A DNA stretch of 32,111 nucleotides from Thalassobacterium sedimentorum. GTDB lineage: Bacteria; Verrucomicrobiota; Verrucomicrobiia; Opitutales; Coraliomargaritaceae. Positions 8,465-18,630 of the stretch are shown here, one piece after another. The position numbers and the translations under genes are program-made. The DNA lies in NCBI RefSeq assembly GCF_031127905.1, contig NZ_JARXIC010000039.1, positions 1 to 32,111 of the forward strand, in the 5' to 3' direction. The first letter of the stretch is position 1. Each line of letters begins with the position of its first letter. Below the pieces are notes generated by a model. It saw only the letters and a program-made list of their open reading frames with translations, was not told the DNA's origin and did not search any database.

Positions 8465-10078
8465 CTATTGAGTGATGCGGGCTCGCGCGTTATTGGCGTC
8501 CCAGGTTAGGCCGAGTTCATCGTAGAATTTGGCGGCTTCGCGTAAGATTTCATTGTCAGGGCTGCTATCACGTAATATGCGTTTATATTCACGCAGTGCG
8601 TTTGTTTTTTGGCCTTCATCGCGATAGAGGCGTGCCAGAAGTTGTCGTTCTTGAATGCGTTCGGGTTTATCCTTAAGAATGCTTTCCAGCATTTCGATCA
8701 TCTTGTTGGCATTCATAAGTGGGCTTGGCTCATCACTATTTTGTAGTGTGTGGACTAGTGCCAGTTTGGGTAACCAAGATTCCGGCCATTGTTCTGAGAT
8801 ATCGAACCAAAGTTGCTGACGATCGCTCACATTCAGTGCATAGTTTGAGGTGATCAGAATTTGTACGACGATCACGATCGGAAATATAAAGTACCAAAGG
8901 ACTTTACCAGTGGCGCCCATGCCGCGGGCAATGCCTCCGACACTGGTGGTGACGAGTGCGATTAGAAAAGGTAGCGCGATGTAGTGAAGGTGGTCTTCAT
9001 TCGCGAGGCTGCCGTCGAGAAAGCTACCCGTTCTGCAGAGCCCATAGATAATCAACAGCAGATAGCTGGTGAGGCCTAGCAGGATTCCACGGGCCCAGGG
9101 CTTTCTAAAGTTGATCGCGATTAAGATATAAAATGGGATAAACAGCAAAAAAGGTAAAAAACTATGCTGAGCTCCGACACTGTAGCCTTTGGATTGGTCA
9201 AAGGGATGAAATAGAGAGAGTTCAATCGGAACCAAGGCCTGCTTTAAGTAAAAAAATAGATTTTGTGCATAGATACTGAGCCGATCACTGAAATTGACTT
9301 CAAGTCCTGTCTGGGGGGCCTGTGTCCATACGCCGATGAATAGCGCCAAGCATGTTAGGGGCAGGAGACGGTTATAATCTTTCAGGTGAAAAGACGAATT
9401 TTGCTGAAAGATACATAGTGCCAGGATCAGTGGTATGACCAAGGTCGCTGGATGGGCTAAATAGGCCATCGTACTAAGGATTAATAGTGCGAAATAGTCC
9501 TGTGCGTTGCGATTGCGAACCCCTAGGTAGAGCGCGCTCAGCAGTAAGATTAGTCCAATGAGTTCTTCGCGATAGCCAGTCCAGTAGAGAGTTTGGAGAG
9601 CGGCGGGATGGAGGGCGAAGATGAGCGACGCGGAGAACGCGGCTGGTAATTTGAGGGCATCGAGTACTTTTAGGAGTAAAATCGCAGCAACAATATGTAG
9701 TATTAAATTAATGCCGTGATGTGTGGCGGCCGCATCGAAAGGGATTTGTTGCTCTAAAAAGTAGGAGCTCAGGCTAATCGGATCTGCAGTCCGAATGTTT
9801 GCAGATGATAGCACTTCAGTCCATGATTCCATGCTCTGGTAGGGGCTGCGTCGCACTTCGTCATATTCAGACCATATCAGGTCTGAAGTCAGTATTGGGG
9901 CATAGCTACCAATGGTCAGTAAGACCAGCAGGCAGTAGGCGAGCCAGCCGGCGGGTTTCGGTGTTGCTGTCTTGATACGTTTACGCCGTGTTATAGGCGC
10001 ATCACGCTCGTCAGTGGGCGGTTTGATGAGGGTACCTTGGCGTGGGCGTCGAGGGCTCTTGGGGCTTGAGTCAGGCAT
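8465..10078 (-). CDS. Polytopic membrane protein with C-terminal TPR-like repeats
   Basis: A 537-residue integral membrane protein. A basic, proline-rich cytoplasmic N-terminus (1-40) is followed by about ten hydrophobic segments from residue 43 to about 400, then a soluble helical tail (about 420-537). The tail has TPR-like periodicity ([41 protein letters not shown]). Loop features such as an early [12 protein letters not shown] region and [17 protein letters not shown] resemble GT-C/TMTC-type membrane proteins, so a lipid-linked-sugar glycosyltransferase is possible, but no catalytic motif is certain. The ATG overlaps the stop of the upstream DUF192 gene (TAATG), indicating translational coupling. 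Function not established. Confidence 0.75.
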   Translation of the reverse strand: MPDSSPKSPRRPRQGTLIKPPTDERDAPITRRKRIKTATPKPAGWLAYCLLVLLTIGSYAPILTSDLIWSEYDEVRRSPYQSMESWTEVLSSANIRTADPISLSSYFLEQQIPFDAAATHHGINLILHIVAAILLLKVLDALKLPAAFSASLIFALHPAALQTLYWTGYREELIGLILLLSALYLGVRNRNAQDYFALLILSTMAYLAHPATLVIPLILALCIFQQNSSFHLKDYNRLLPLTCLALFIGVWTQAPQTGLEVNFSDRLSIYAQNLFFYLKQALVPIELSLFHPFDQSKGYSVGAQHSFLPFLLFIPFYILIAINFRKPWARGILLGLTSYLLLIIYGLCRTGSFLDGSLANEDHLHYIALPFLIALVTTSVGGIARGMGATGKVLWYFIFPIVIVVQILITSNYALNVSDRQQLWFDISEQWPESWLPKLALVHTLQNSDEPSPLMNANKMIEMLESILKDKPERIQERQLLARLYRDEGQKTNALREYKRILRDSSPDNEILREAAKFYDELGLTWDANNARARITQ

Positions 10079-10587
10079 TATGGATGTTGGAGGGCAGAGT
10101 TAGGATGCTTACGTAGTTTGAGAGCAGTTTGGAGCGCTGTAAGATCGATGCGAGCGCCCGGCTTGACATGATGCTTCTGGTACCAGCCACGATTGGTTTC
10201 GACTGCGATTAAAACAGTTGCGTTGGCTGAGGGAACCGAGGTTTCATCATAGGGGAACAGCTTGTGTACCTCAAGTAAGGTCCCGTTGGAGTCGAAATAG
10301 CCGATGTCGAGTGGTATCCGGGTGTTACGCATCCAAAAGGCTCTTTGACCTGGTTGGTCGAAGAGGAACAACATACCGTGGTCTTCGGCAAGTGTATCTC
10401 GATGCATGAGCCCCTTTTGTTGCTCTGCAGCATTGAGTGCGAGCTGTAATTGCAGCTCGTGCCCATCGATCGTGATGGGAAAGTAGGTCTGGCTGTCTGC
10501 CGTAGCGTTGGGGCTCTCTTGTGTGGGCTGACAGGCGACCAGCGTGAGCACCCATAGAGTGAGGAGAATGATAAAATGTTGCTTCAT
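10078..10587 (-). CDS. DUF192-family lipoprotein
   Basis: A 169-residue exported protein. The N-terminus is a lipoprotein signal with lipobox LVAC (Cys at about 19), so the mature protein is probably membrane-anchored. The rest is a DUF192 domain: GLMHRDTLAEDHGMLFLFD, FWMRNTRIPLDIGYFDSNGTLLEVH, and a C-terminal VLIAVETNRGWYQKHHVKPGARIDL. The biochemical role of the family is unknown. It is the first gene of the minus-strand run, and its TAA stop shares one base with the ATG of the next gene. The start is an ATG 76 bp from the divergent M24 peptidase gene. Confidence 0.87.
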   Translation of the reverse strand: MKQHFIILLTLWVLTLVACQPTQESPNATADSQTYFPITIDGHELQLQLALNAAEQQKGLMHRDTLAEDHGMLFLFDQPGQRAFWMRNTRIPLDIGYFDSNGTLLEVHKLFPYDETSVPSANATVLIAVETNRGWYQKHHVKPGARIDLTALQTALKLRKHPNSALQHP

Positions 10588-10663
10588 GTTTAAATTATTC
10601 AGGTTCCATGCGTGACAGCAGCGAGAGATTACATTGTAAAGAGCATTAGGGCATTCCTGACTA
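10588..10663. promoter_or_regulatory. Divergent intergenic region (DUF192 gene / M24 peptidase gene)
   Basis: This 76-bp gap separates two divergent ATG starts and must carry at least one promoter. The only structure seen is a short palindrome TTACATTGTAA at 10629-10639, which could be an operator half. No convincing -35/-10 pair is visible for either direction. Confidence 0.35.
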
Positions 10664-11809
10664 ATGAAAAGTAAATCCTCTACAATCCGTCTTCTTTACG
10701 CTGCATCTGATTCTTGTGCAGACGCTCTTTATCTTGCTGGAGTTTTTGTTCCGGACCCATATTTGGCGATCATCGCGCAAAAGAAAAGCTATGCAGTCGT
10801 CAGTCAACTCGAGTATGGACGTGTCGCAAAACAGTCGAAGTTCGATGAAGTATTGCTATTGGAGTCAATTCGTATCAAAGCTGCTGAGAACCTCCAGATA
10901 TCCGTGGCGGATGTGGGGCCAGGCGAGCTGATGATTTATTTCGCTCAACGTTTTGCGGTGAAGAAGATTGAAGTACCTGCTGATTTTCCTGCTGTCTATT
11001 ATGCTAAACTTTATGAGGCAGGCTATCGTGTGGAGATTGTTACGGGCGATTTTTTCCCAAAGCGCGTCAAAAAGTCCGATGCGGAAGCACGTGCGATTAA
11101 ACAGGGGAATGCGGCCTCAGCGGCGGGGATACGTGCGGCTGAGGCGGTGCTCCGTGCGGCAAGTATTGAAGGGAATCGTATTCTTTATGAAGGCCGAACA
11201 CTGACATCAGAGCGTTTGCGTAGTGTGATTGATCAAGCATGCCTACAAAAAGGGGCGACTGCGAGTCATACCATCGTGGCTGGGGGGCGTCAGGGGTGTG
11301 ATCCTCACGAGGTCGGGCATGGACCTTTGCGACCTCATCAATTGATCATTGTGGATGTCTTTCCGCGGGTGCAAAAGACTGGATACCATGGGGATATGAC
11401 GCGAACTTTCTTAAAGGGGAAGGCTAGTTCCGCGCAAAGAGCGCTGGTTGCAGCTGTACATAAAGCGCAGCAAGCCGCGATGGACTGTGTCAAAGCCGGA
11501 GTGAAAGGAGAGACGGTACATGCTGCAGCGAGTGCAAGTTTTGAGGCTCAGGGGTTCATAACTGAGCGTCGTCAGACAGGCTTCGTAGGCTTCATCCATT
11601 CCACCGGTCACGGCTTGGGGCTGGATGTGCATGAGGCTCCCAGGGTTTCCAAGGGGGCGCCGAAATTAAAGGAAGGCAGCGTCATTACCATCGAGCCAGG
11701 CCTCTATTATCCCGAAATTGGAGCTTGTCGCATCGAAGATGTCGTTCGGGTGACTAAAGGGGGCTATGAAAAACTGTCGAACATGCATTATCGATGGGAG
11801 ATTCGTTAA
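10664..11809 (+). CDS. M24-family metallopeptidase (Xaa-Pro aminopeptidase type)
   Basis: A 381-residue cytosolic pita-bread peptidase. All five metal ligands of the family are present: Asp231 (VDVFP), Asp244 (GDMTRTF), His316 (HSTGHGLG), Glu344 (ITIEPGLYY) and Glu358 (CRIEDVV). The N-terminal 135 residues form the creatinase-like domain that distinguishes Xaa-Pro dipeptidase/aminopeptidase (PepP/PepQ) relatives from methionine aminopeptidase. It likely releases N-terminal residues next to proline during peptide turnover. Transcribed alone, divergent from the DUF192 gene and convergent with dapL. There is no signal peptide. Confidence 0.87.
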   Translation: MKSKSSTIRLLYAASDSCADALYLAGVFVPDPYLAIIAQKKSYAVVSQLEYGRVAKQSKFDEVLLLESIRIKAAENLQISVADVGPGELMIYFAQRFAVKKIEVPADFPAVYYAKLYEAGYRVEIVTGDFFPKRVKKSDAEARAIKQGNAASAAGIRAAEAVLRAASIEGNRILYEGRTLTSERLRSVIDQACLQKGATASHTIVAGGRQGCDPHEVGHGPLRPHQLIIVDVFPRVQKTGYHGDMTRTFLKGKASSAQRALVAAVHKAQQAAMDCVKAGVKGETVHAAASASFEAQGFITERRQTGFVGFIHSTGHGLGLDVHEAPRVSKGAPKLKEGSVITIEPGLYYPEIGACRIEDVVRVTKGGYEKLSNMHYRWEIR

Positions 11810-11850
11810 TCTCGTTTTCTTGACTATAGCATGCTTCGAGCGTGGCGTAC

Positions 11851-11887
11851 ATAAAAAGCCGCTCGAAGTCTGGTGACTTCGAGCGGC
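11851..11887 (-). terminator. Intrinsic terminator of dapL
   Basis: A perfect 13-bp stem (11858-11870 with 11875-11887) closes a 4-nt loop. On the minus strand it is followed by a T-run (TTTTTAT, 11851-11857). It starts 30 bp past the dapL stop codon. The T-tract is on the minus-strand side only, so it terminates dapL and not the convergent peptidase gene, though the hairpin may also protect that transcript's end. Confidence 0.9.
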
Positions 11888-11916
11888 GGTCTCGTAAATT
11901 GTATTGCTGTCGCAGC

Positions 11917-13161
<1,245 letters not shown>

Positions 13162-13215
13162 ATTGAATCTTTGTGGTATTGGTATGTGTTAAGTTCTGAT
13201 TATGATTGTGAAAAA

Positions 13216-13257
13216 CTGCATAACATAGCTAATCTGTGAAAAAATCTTGTTATGCAG
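13216..13257. promoter_or_regulatory. Perfect 10-bp inverted repeat covering the panC start codon
   Basis: CTGCATAACA (13216-13225) and TGTTATGCAG (13248-13257) are exact reverse complements with a 22-nt spacer. The right arm contains the ATG of panC (13252-13254). In RNA this could hide the start codon in a hairpin. In DNA it could be an operator in the dapL-panC divergent promoter region. Which of these holds is not known. Confidence 0.55.
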
Positions 13258-14094
13258 ACAATACAATCGGTAAACGAAATGCAATCTCACGCCATCGGCT
13301 TGCGCTCTAGCGGGCGCCTGATCGGGCTAGTTCCCACTATGGGGTGCCTGCACGAGGGGCATCTGTCTCTGATTGATATTGCCAAGGAAAAGGCTGATAA
13401 GGTCATTGTTTCGATTTTTGTCAACCCCACCCAGTTTGGACCTAGCGAAGATTACGATAAATATCCGCGTATGTTGGATGCGGATATCGAAAAATGCCGA
13501 GCTCGAGGCGCAGATATTGTTTTCAATCCGTCGGTGGAGGACATGTACCCGCAGGGCTATTCCACTTATGTGAATGAGGAGCGTATTAGCGCCGGCTTAT
13601 GTGGCGTGTCACGGCCACATCATTTCAGGGGGGTGACTACGGTGTGCATGAAGCTTTTTAATATTACACGTCCTGACATTGCAGTATTTGGTCAGAAGGA
13701 TGCACAGCAGTGCGCCGTCATCAAAAAAATGGTGGCTGATCTCAATATTCCAGCTGAAATTGTTATTGGTGAGACCCAGCGAGATGCGGATGGCATGGCA
13801 ACGAGTTCACGGAATGCGTATCTGACTGAGGTGCAACGCAGTGAGGCGAGTAATATTAGTAAGTCCTTACTGATGGCTAAGGATATGGTTGCGAATGGCA
13901 CCCGCAGTGTGGATCGCATTGTGGCTGAGGTGACGCACCATCTCTTGCTCTCGCGTCGTATTCGCGTGATTTATGTGCAGGTGGTCGATCGTGAGACGAT
14001 GGTTCCAGCGCGTGAAATTATTCCAGGTGAACAATTGCTCTGTGTCGCCGCTTGGGCTGAGCAGACTCGCCTGATTGACAATATCAAACTTTAA
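13252..14094 (+). CDS. panC: Pantothenate synthetase (pantoate-beta-alanine ligase)
   Basis: A 280-residue enzyme that condenses pantoate with beta-alanine using ATP, the last step to vitamin B5. The nucleotide-binding signature VPTMGCLHEGHLSLI contains the HxGH motif (34-37). It is followed by SIFVNPTQFGPSEDYDKYPR, the GVTTVCMKLFNITRPDIAVFGQKD block and the KMSKS-like TSSRNAYL region. Length is typical (about 280 residues). The gene opens a plus-strand run: the nadB ATG follows 4 nt after its stop codon. The start codon lies inside an inverted repeat. Confidence 0.96.
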   Translation: MQTIQSVNEMQSHAIGLRSSGRLIGLVPTMGCLHEGHLSLIDIAKEKADKVIVSIFVNPTQFGPSEDYDKYPRMLDADIEKCRARGADIVFNPSVEDMYPQGYSTYVNEERISAGLCGVSRPHHFRGVTTVCMKLFNITRPDIAVFGQKDAQQCAVIKKMVADLNIPAEIVIGETQRDADGMATSSRNAYLTEVQRSEASNISKSLLMAKDMVANGTRSVDRIVAEVTHHLLLSRRIRVIYVQVVDRETMVPAREIIPGEQLLCVAAWAEQTRLIDNIKL

Positions 14095-14098
14095 TCGC

Positions 14099-15697
14099 AT
14101 GTCTAAATTTTACGATGCGATCGTTGTCGGCAGTGGAATTGCTGGCCTGAGCTTTGCGTTGAAAATCGCTGAAGCCGGGCACCGTGTGGCCATTATTACT
14201 AAAAAAAATTCGGCAGATTCCAATACCAATTACGCCCAAGGTGGAATTGCGGCGGTGACCTCGCAGACAGATGATGTCGACATGCATGTGGCCGACACAC
14301 TGGATGCTGGTGATGGTCTATGTGACGAACATGTGGTGCGTGAGATTTTAAAGGATGGGGCAGCCAGTATTGATGAACTGGCACGTCGAGGTGTGGCGTT
14401 TACACAGCTTGATGATGGTCGTGTCTCACTCGGCAAAGAGGGAGGGCATTCCAAAAGACGGATACTGCATGTTAAAGACGTTACAGGTAAAGCCATTGAG
14501 CAGGCGCTCATTTTTGGGATTACTGAGTCGGCGAATATTGATGTGCTAGAGCATCATTTTGCGATTGAATTGATCACTGCGAGTAAGGTGCGCAAAGCTC
14601 GTGAGGGTGCGCCGGATGATAAAGTGCTGGGCGTGTATGCGCTCAATAGCATGACTGATCAAGTCGAGACATATGCCGCCTCGGCGGTTCTCTTGGCAAC
14701 TGGCGGCATCGGACAGGTATATCAATTCACCACTAATCCTTCCATCGCTACGGGGGACGGCATTGCCATGGCGTATCGGGCGGGCGTCGAAATTCGTAAT
14801 ATGGAATTCACTCAATTCCATCCGACGGCACTCTATGCCAATGATTCGGATCGTTTTTTGATCAGTGAGGCCGTGCGCGGGGAAGGAGCAATCTTGCGCA
14901 ATTTCGCAGGTGAGGCCTTTATGGGGCGCTACGACCGGCGTAAGGATCTGGCTCCACGCGATATTGTGGCGCGTGCGATCGATTCAGAGATGAAGCAGTC
15001 CGGCGCTCCGCATGTGTGGCTGGATGCACGTGGCGAATCCGCTGAAGTGATTCGTGACCGTTTTCCAAATATATACGATCACTGTGCAGCATTAGGGATT
15101 CATTTAGAGAAAGATATGATTCCAGTGGTGCCTGCCGCACACTATCTGTGTGGAGGGGTGAAAACCAATTTGAATAGTGAGACTTCGCTGCAGGGTTTAT
15201 ATGCCTGCGGGGAGGTGGCCTGCACCGGCTTGCATGGCGCCAATCGCCTGGCCAGTAATTCACTTTTGGAGGCAGTGGTGATGGCGACCCGTGGCGCGGA
15301 AGCGCTGAAACGCTATCTATCGAAAGCGGAGCCTGAATCATTCGAGCTGCCCGATTGGAAGGACGGAGACTTGCGAGACTCGGATGAGCGAGTGATTCTA
15401 TCGCATAATTTAGATGAGTTGAAGCGCACGCTGTGGGATTATGTAGCCATCGTTCGCACGACTAAGCGTTTGCAGCGGGCGCGTACTCGAATTCAAAATT
15501 TGGAGCGTGAAATTAACGAATATTATTGGAATTTTAAAGTCGATGAAAGTCTACTGCAGTTGAGAAATATGATTTTAGTGGCAGGTTTAATCATCGATTG
15601 TGCCTTACAGCGTAAAGAAAGCCGTGGATTGCATTATACTTTGGATTACCCAAATAAGTGTGAAAGGGCCGAAGATACTAAAGTCAGTAAGATTTGA
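14099..15697 (+). CDS. nadB: L-aspartate oxidase
   Basis: A 532-residue flavoprotein that oxidises aspartate to iminoaspartate, the first step of de novo NAD synthesis. The N-terminal FAD-binding loop is GSGIAGLSFALKIAEAGH. Further motifs are NTNYAQGGIAAV, GGHSKRRILHVKDVTG, FTQFHPTALY, AAHYLCGGVKTN and LYACGEVACTGLHGANRLASNSLLE. The C-terminal helical domain is present. I placed the start at the ATG at 14099-14101, not at an in-frame ATT 8 codons upstream that overlaps panC. The stop TGA overlaps the panE ATG by one base (TGATG). No nadA or nadC is in the window. Confidence 0.95.
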   Translation: MSKFYDAIVVGSGIAGLSFALKIAEAGHRVAIITKKNSADSNTNYAQGGIAAVTSQTDDVDMHVADTLDAGDGLCDEHVVREILKDGAASIDELARRGVAFTQLDDGRVSLGKEGGHSKRRILHVKDVTGKAIEQALIFGITESANIDVLEHHFAIELITASKVRKAREGAPDDKVLGVYALNSMTDQVETYAASAVLLATGGIGQVYQFTTNPSIATGDGIAMAYRAGVEIRNMEFTQFHPTALYANDSDRFLISEAVRGEGAILRNFAGEAFMGRYDRRKDLAPRDIVARAIDSEMKQSGAPHVWLDARGESAEVIRDRFPNIYDHCAALGIHLEKDMIPVVPAAHYLCGGVKTNLNSETSLQGLYACGEVACTGLHGANRLASNSLLEAVVMATRGAEALKRYLSKAEPESFELPDWKDGDLRDSDERVILSHNLDELKRTLWDYVAIVRTTKRLQRARTRIQNLEREINEYYWNFKVDESLLQLRNMILVAGLIIDCALQRKESRGLHYTLDYPNKCERAEDTKVSKI

Positions 15698-16650
15698 TGA
15701 AGACATTTGATTTAGGACGATGGACACTAGTGGGGCCCGGAGCTGTGGGACTGTATTATGGTGGACGTATCGTGGGGCCGAATCGTCGCTTGAGTGTTTT
15801 AGCCCGCAGTGATGCGGACACACTTGCGGCAGACGGTATTCGCATCGCAATGGTCAATCCACGTAACGGTGAGCATATGGAGACGATGGAAGTGTCGTTG
15901 GATGACGTGACGCGCGATGCTACGAAGATGCCGCCTACCGACTGTGTGATCATTGCGGCCAAATCCACAGTCAATGAGCAAATAACTGAGTCACTGCGCT
16001 CTATCGTAGAGCCTGGGCACACCATTCTTCTTTGCCTTCAAAATGGCATGGGCAACGCAGAGTTTTTTGCGAAGCATTTTCCTGATAACCCGGTACTGGC
16101 TGGGCTTTGTTTTGTCTGTGTGAATCGTACGGCACCTGGTTACGTTGAAAACTATCATCCGGGGCGTGTTGAAATTGGTTCTTTGCGGGATCGCTGGCCT
16201 GAAGCTGCTCAGGCAGTGGTTGAGGTTTTTAATCATTCAGGTGTGTTAACGACGCATGCACCGCAGCTGGATTCTGCACTGTGGCGGAAATTATGCTGGA
16301 ATGTGCCGTTCAATGGTTTGTCTATCGCAGCAGGCGGCATCACCACTGACAAAATTTTGGCCGCCCCTGAACTCGTTCAACGCTCGCGGATACTGATGGA
16401 GGAAGTGCGTGCCGCGGCACAACTGGCTGGTCACGCTATTTCCGATAAATTTATCTCAGGTCAGTTTGCTGTTACAGAAAAAATGGGTGCCTATAAGCCA
16501 TCATCATTGATTGATTACTTAGCTCAGAAGCCAGTTGAGTTAGAATCCATTTGGGGAGAGCCTTTACGACGCGGTCAGGCTCTTGGCGCAGCTATGCCCG
16601 AATTGGATAAGTTATATCAAGAATTGCAGGGTTTGTTGGCGGGTGCTTGA
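15697..16650 (+). CDS. panE: 2-dehydropantoate 2-reductase (ketopantoate reductase)
   Basis: A 317-residue NADPH-dependent reductase that makes pantoate from ketopantoate, feeding PanC. The Rossmann start is VGPGAVGLYYGG. It is followed by AAKST, CLQNGMGN, the HPGRVEIGSL segment and the family's WRKLCWNVPFNGL region, which carries the catalytic Lys and Asn. The end (KPSSLIDYLAQKPVELESIWGEPL) matches the family PSM...D...G..TEID..NG region. The start is the ATG overlapping the nadB stop codon, so the two are likely translationally coupled. With panC in the same run and panB nearby, assignment to PanE over a generic ApbA/PanE paralogue is well supported. Confidence 0.92.
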   Translation: MKTFDLGRWTLVGPGAVGLYYGGRIVGPNRRLSVLARSDADTLAADGIRIAMVNPRNGEHMETMEVSLDDVTRDATKMPPTDCVIIAAKSTVNEQITESLRSIVEPGHTILLCLQNGMGNAEFFAKHFPDNPVLAGLCFVCVNRTAPGYVENYHPGRVEIGSLRDRWPEAAQAVVEVFNHSGVLTTHAPQLDSALWRKLCWNVPFNGLSIAAGGITTDKILAAPELVQRSRILMEEVRAAAQLAGHAISDKFISGQFAVTEKMGAYKPSSLIDYLAQKPVELESIWGEPLRRGQALGAAMPELDKLYQELQGLLAGA

Positions 16651-16760
16651 TCGGCGCATCTTTCGGCGCGGTGGCAGCATCCGTCGTGCTGCGCGGCTGT
16701 GGTAATCAGGTGATTCGGATTGTCTTGATATCATGGGCAGCAGTTCTGTTAATTATTGTT

Positions 16761-17738
16761 ATGAGTGAAGCTAAAAAAGGATGTTGTGCGCCACAGCGCA
16801 GTCAGGATAGGCAGTCACCAGTGCTTGATCTTAGATTTAGCGAGCCGCCGGCTTCGCTAGGTTCAACTCAAGGCATGATTCATGTTGAGGGGGGACGATT
16901 TCGGATTGGTTACGAAGGTCCTGGTGCATGGGTGGCGGATGGAGAGGGACCTGTGCGCGAGATTATACTCGATAGTTATTGGTTGGATCAAACTGCGGTG
17001 ACCAATGCGCAATTTGCTGAATTTGTTGCTGCCACTGGCTATGTGACGGAGTCGGAGAAATTCGGTTGGGCTTATGTGTTTATCGGGCAACTCTCAAATT
17101 CGAAGCAGCGTAAGTTACGTGAGAGTCACAGTGTGCAGGGGTTACAATGGTGGTACGCAATAGACGGGGCGCAGTGGCGTAAGCCTGAAGGTGCTGGATC
17201 TAATATCAAAAAGCGTATGGACCATCCTGTGGTGAGTGTGTCATGGAACGATGCCCTGGCGTATGCTCATTGGGCGGGGAAGCGTTTGCCAACCGAAGCG
17301 GAGTGGGAGGTGGCCGCACGGGGGATCGACAATGTACAAACCATGTATCCATGGGGAACCGAGTTGGAGCCTGGTGGTAAGCATCGCTGTAATGTTTGGC
17401 AGGGCAATTTTCCGGAGAACAATTCCGAGGCAGATGGCTATGCCTGGACGGCACCAGTCACCGCTTATCGCAAATATGATAACGGATTCTATAATTTGCT
17501 GGGTAATGTGTGGGAATGGTGCGCGGATTGGTTTCATCCGACCTGGCATGCCAGCGAAAGCGAGGCGACCCGTATCAATCCTAAAGGCCCCAACAGCGGC
17601 GATAGTCGGGTGATGAAAGGTGGCTCATTTTTATGCCATGAGAGCTATTGCAATCGCTATCGGCTTGGTGCTCGCACTGCGAATACACCTGATTCAGCGA
17701 CGACCAACCTAGGTTTCCGTTGCGCGCGCGATGCTTGA
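16761..17738 (+). CDS. Formylglycine-generating enzyme (SUMF1 family)
   Basis: A 325-residue FGE-sulfatase domain protein that oxidises the active-site Cys or Ser of sulfatases to formylglycine. The C-terminus carries both redox cysteines of true FGE (KGGSFLCHESYCNRY, Cys292 and Cys297) followed by ARTANTPDSATTNLGFRC, closely resembling eukaryotic SUMF1. Other landmarks are MIHVEGGRFRIG, HPVVSVSWNDALAYAHWAGKRLPTEAEWE and NLLGNVWEWCADW. I chose the ATG giving MSEAKKGCCAP. The frame stays open to a TTG at 16647 that overlaps the panE stop and would add a hydrophobic N-terminal segment, so a membrane-anchored form is not excluded. No sulfatase gene lies in this window. Confidence 0.9.
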   Translation: MSEAKKGCCAPQRSQDRQSPVLDLRFSEPPASLGSTQGMIHVEGGRFRIGYEGPGAWVADGEGPVREIILDSYWLDQTAVTNAQFAEFVAATGYVTESEKFGWAYVFIGQLSNSKQRKLRESHSVQGLQWWYAIDGAQWRKPEGAGSNIKKRMDHPVVSVSWNDALAYAHWAGKRLPTEAEWEVAARGIDNVQTMYPWGTELEPGGKHRCNVWQGNFPENNSEADGYAWTAPVTAYRKYDNGFYNLLGNVWEWCADWFHPTWHASESEATRINPKGPNSGDSRVMKGGSFLCHESYCNRYRLGARTANTPDSATTNLGFRCARDA

Positions 17739-17743
17739 AGGCC

Positions 17744-17819
17744 GGTTGAGCAAACGCAATGAAGCGTATGCACTGCAAGTGTAGGGGAGGATCGGGGCAA
17801 GCTCAACCCAGGCCGCTTC
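17744..17819. other. Interleaved inverted repeats between FGE and panB genes
   Basis: In the 121-bp convergent gap, GGTTGAGC (17744-17751) pairs with GCTCAACC (17801-17808), and GAAGCG (17761-17766) pairs with CGCTTC (17814-17819). Because the pairs interleave, they could form a pseudoknot-like fold. A small CACT-GCA-AGTG hairpin (17771-17781) sits inside. No T-tract is seen, so neither gene has an obvious intrinsic terminator here. This may be chance. Confidence 0.3.
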
Positions 17820-17859
17820 GGTCGGAAAATGCACTGAAAATGCACTAACTGTATTCGGT

Positions 17860-18630
17860 TTAGGCCTCATCTGAGGCCGCATCGGCGATTAGGCGAATAT
17901 AGGCTTTGACTGCTTGGGTTTGGGCGGCATGGGCGTCGCATTGGCGAAATGCGTGTTTGTAAACCCTAGTTTCGAGACCAATTAAATCGTGCCATACCTG
18001 TACTTGTCCATCGCAATTCAGACCCGCTCCGATGCCAATAACTGGAATGTTAAGTGATTGGCTCACCCGTTGGGCCACTGCGGTTGGTACGAGTTCTAAT
18101 ATGATGCCAACCGCTCCCGCCGCTTCCAGCTGTATGCATTCTGCAACCAGTTGCTCAGCTGATTCGCTATCTTTGGCTTGCATGGATGGTTTTTCAATCA
18201 GTTGCGGTGTGAAGCCCAGGTGTGCCCAACCATCTACCGCTGATGCTGCCAGGGCTTTAAAGACATCCGGTTTAAAACCTTCGACTTTAACACCGTCGAC
18301 GCCATCTTGCCGGAGTTGTTCGGTAGCATCCATTATACTGGTGAGATCGCGGGACGCGGCATAGGGAATATCTGCGAGTAGGTAGGCATGTTCGATGCCG
18401 CGAGCCACTGCGCGCACATGGTGGCGCATTTCCTGTAAGTTCAGGTCATTTTGATGTGCGTAACCCAGCACATTGGTGGCTAGGCTGTCGCCGACAAAGA
18501 TTATATCAATGCCACAGGCATCTTGTATCTTGGCGGACGGATAATCGTAACAGGTGAGCATCGATATCTTGATGCCGTCCTGCTTGAGTTTGCTAAATCT
18601 GGATGCCTGCTTCATATGAATTGGATACAT
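17860..18630 (-). CDS. panB: 3-methyl-2-oxobutanoate hydroxymethyltransferase
   Basis: A 256-residue ketopantoate hydroxymethyltransferase that transfers a hydroxymethyl group from methylene-tetrahydrofolate to ketoisovalerate, the first committed pantothenate step. Recognisable family blocks are ISMLTCYDYPSAKI, IIFVGDSLATNVLGY (metal and substrate loop with Asp), LLADIPYAA, GVKVEGF, AHLGFTPQ and IILELVPTAVAQRVSQSL. NIPVIGIGAG follows, then HDLIGL. Length is near the usual 260-280. The outer ATG at 18628-18630 is used. An inner ATG five codons later (MKQASRF) is equally plausible. It is convergent with the panC-nadB-panE-FGE run, so PanB, PanC and PanE are clustered but not in one operon. The usual panD is not seen. 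Confidence 0.9.
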   Translation of the reverse strand: MYPIHMKQASRFSKLKQDGIKISMLTCYDYPSAKIQDACGIDIIFVGDSLATNVLGYAHQNDLNLQEMRHHVRAVARGIEHAYLLADIPYAASRDLTSIMDATEQLRQDGVDGVKVEGFKPDVFKALAASAVDGWAHLGFTPQLIEKPSMQAKDSESAEQLVAECIQLEAAGAVGIILELVPTAVAQRVSQSLNIPVIGIGAGLNCDGQVQVWHDLIGLETRVYKHAFRQCDAHAAQTQAVKAYIRLIADAASDEA

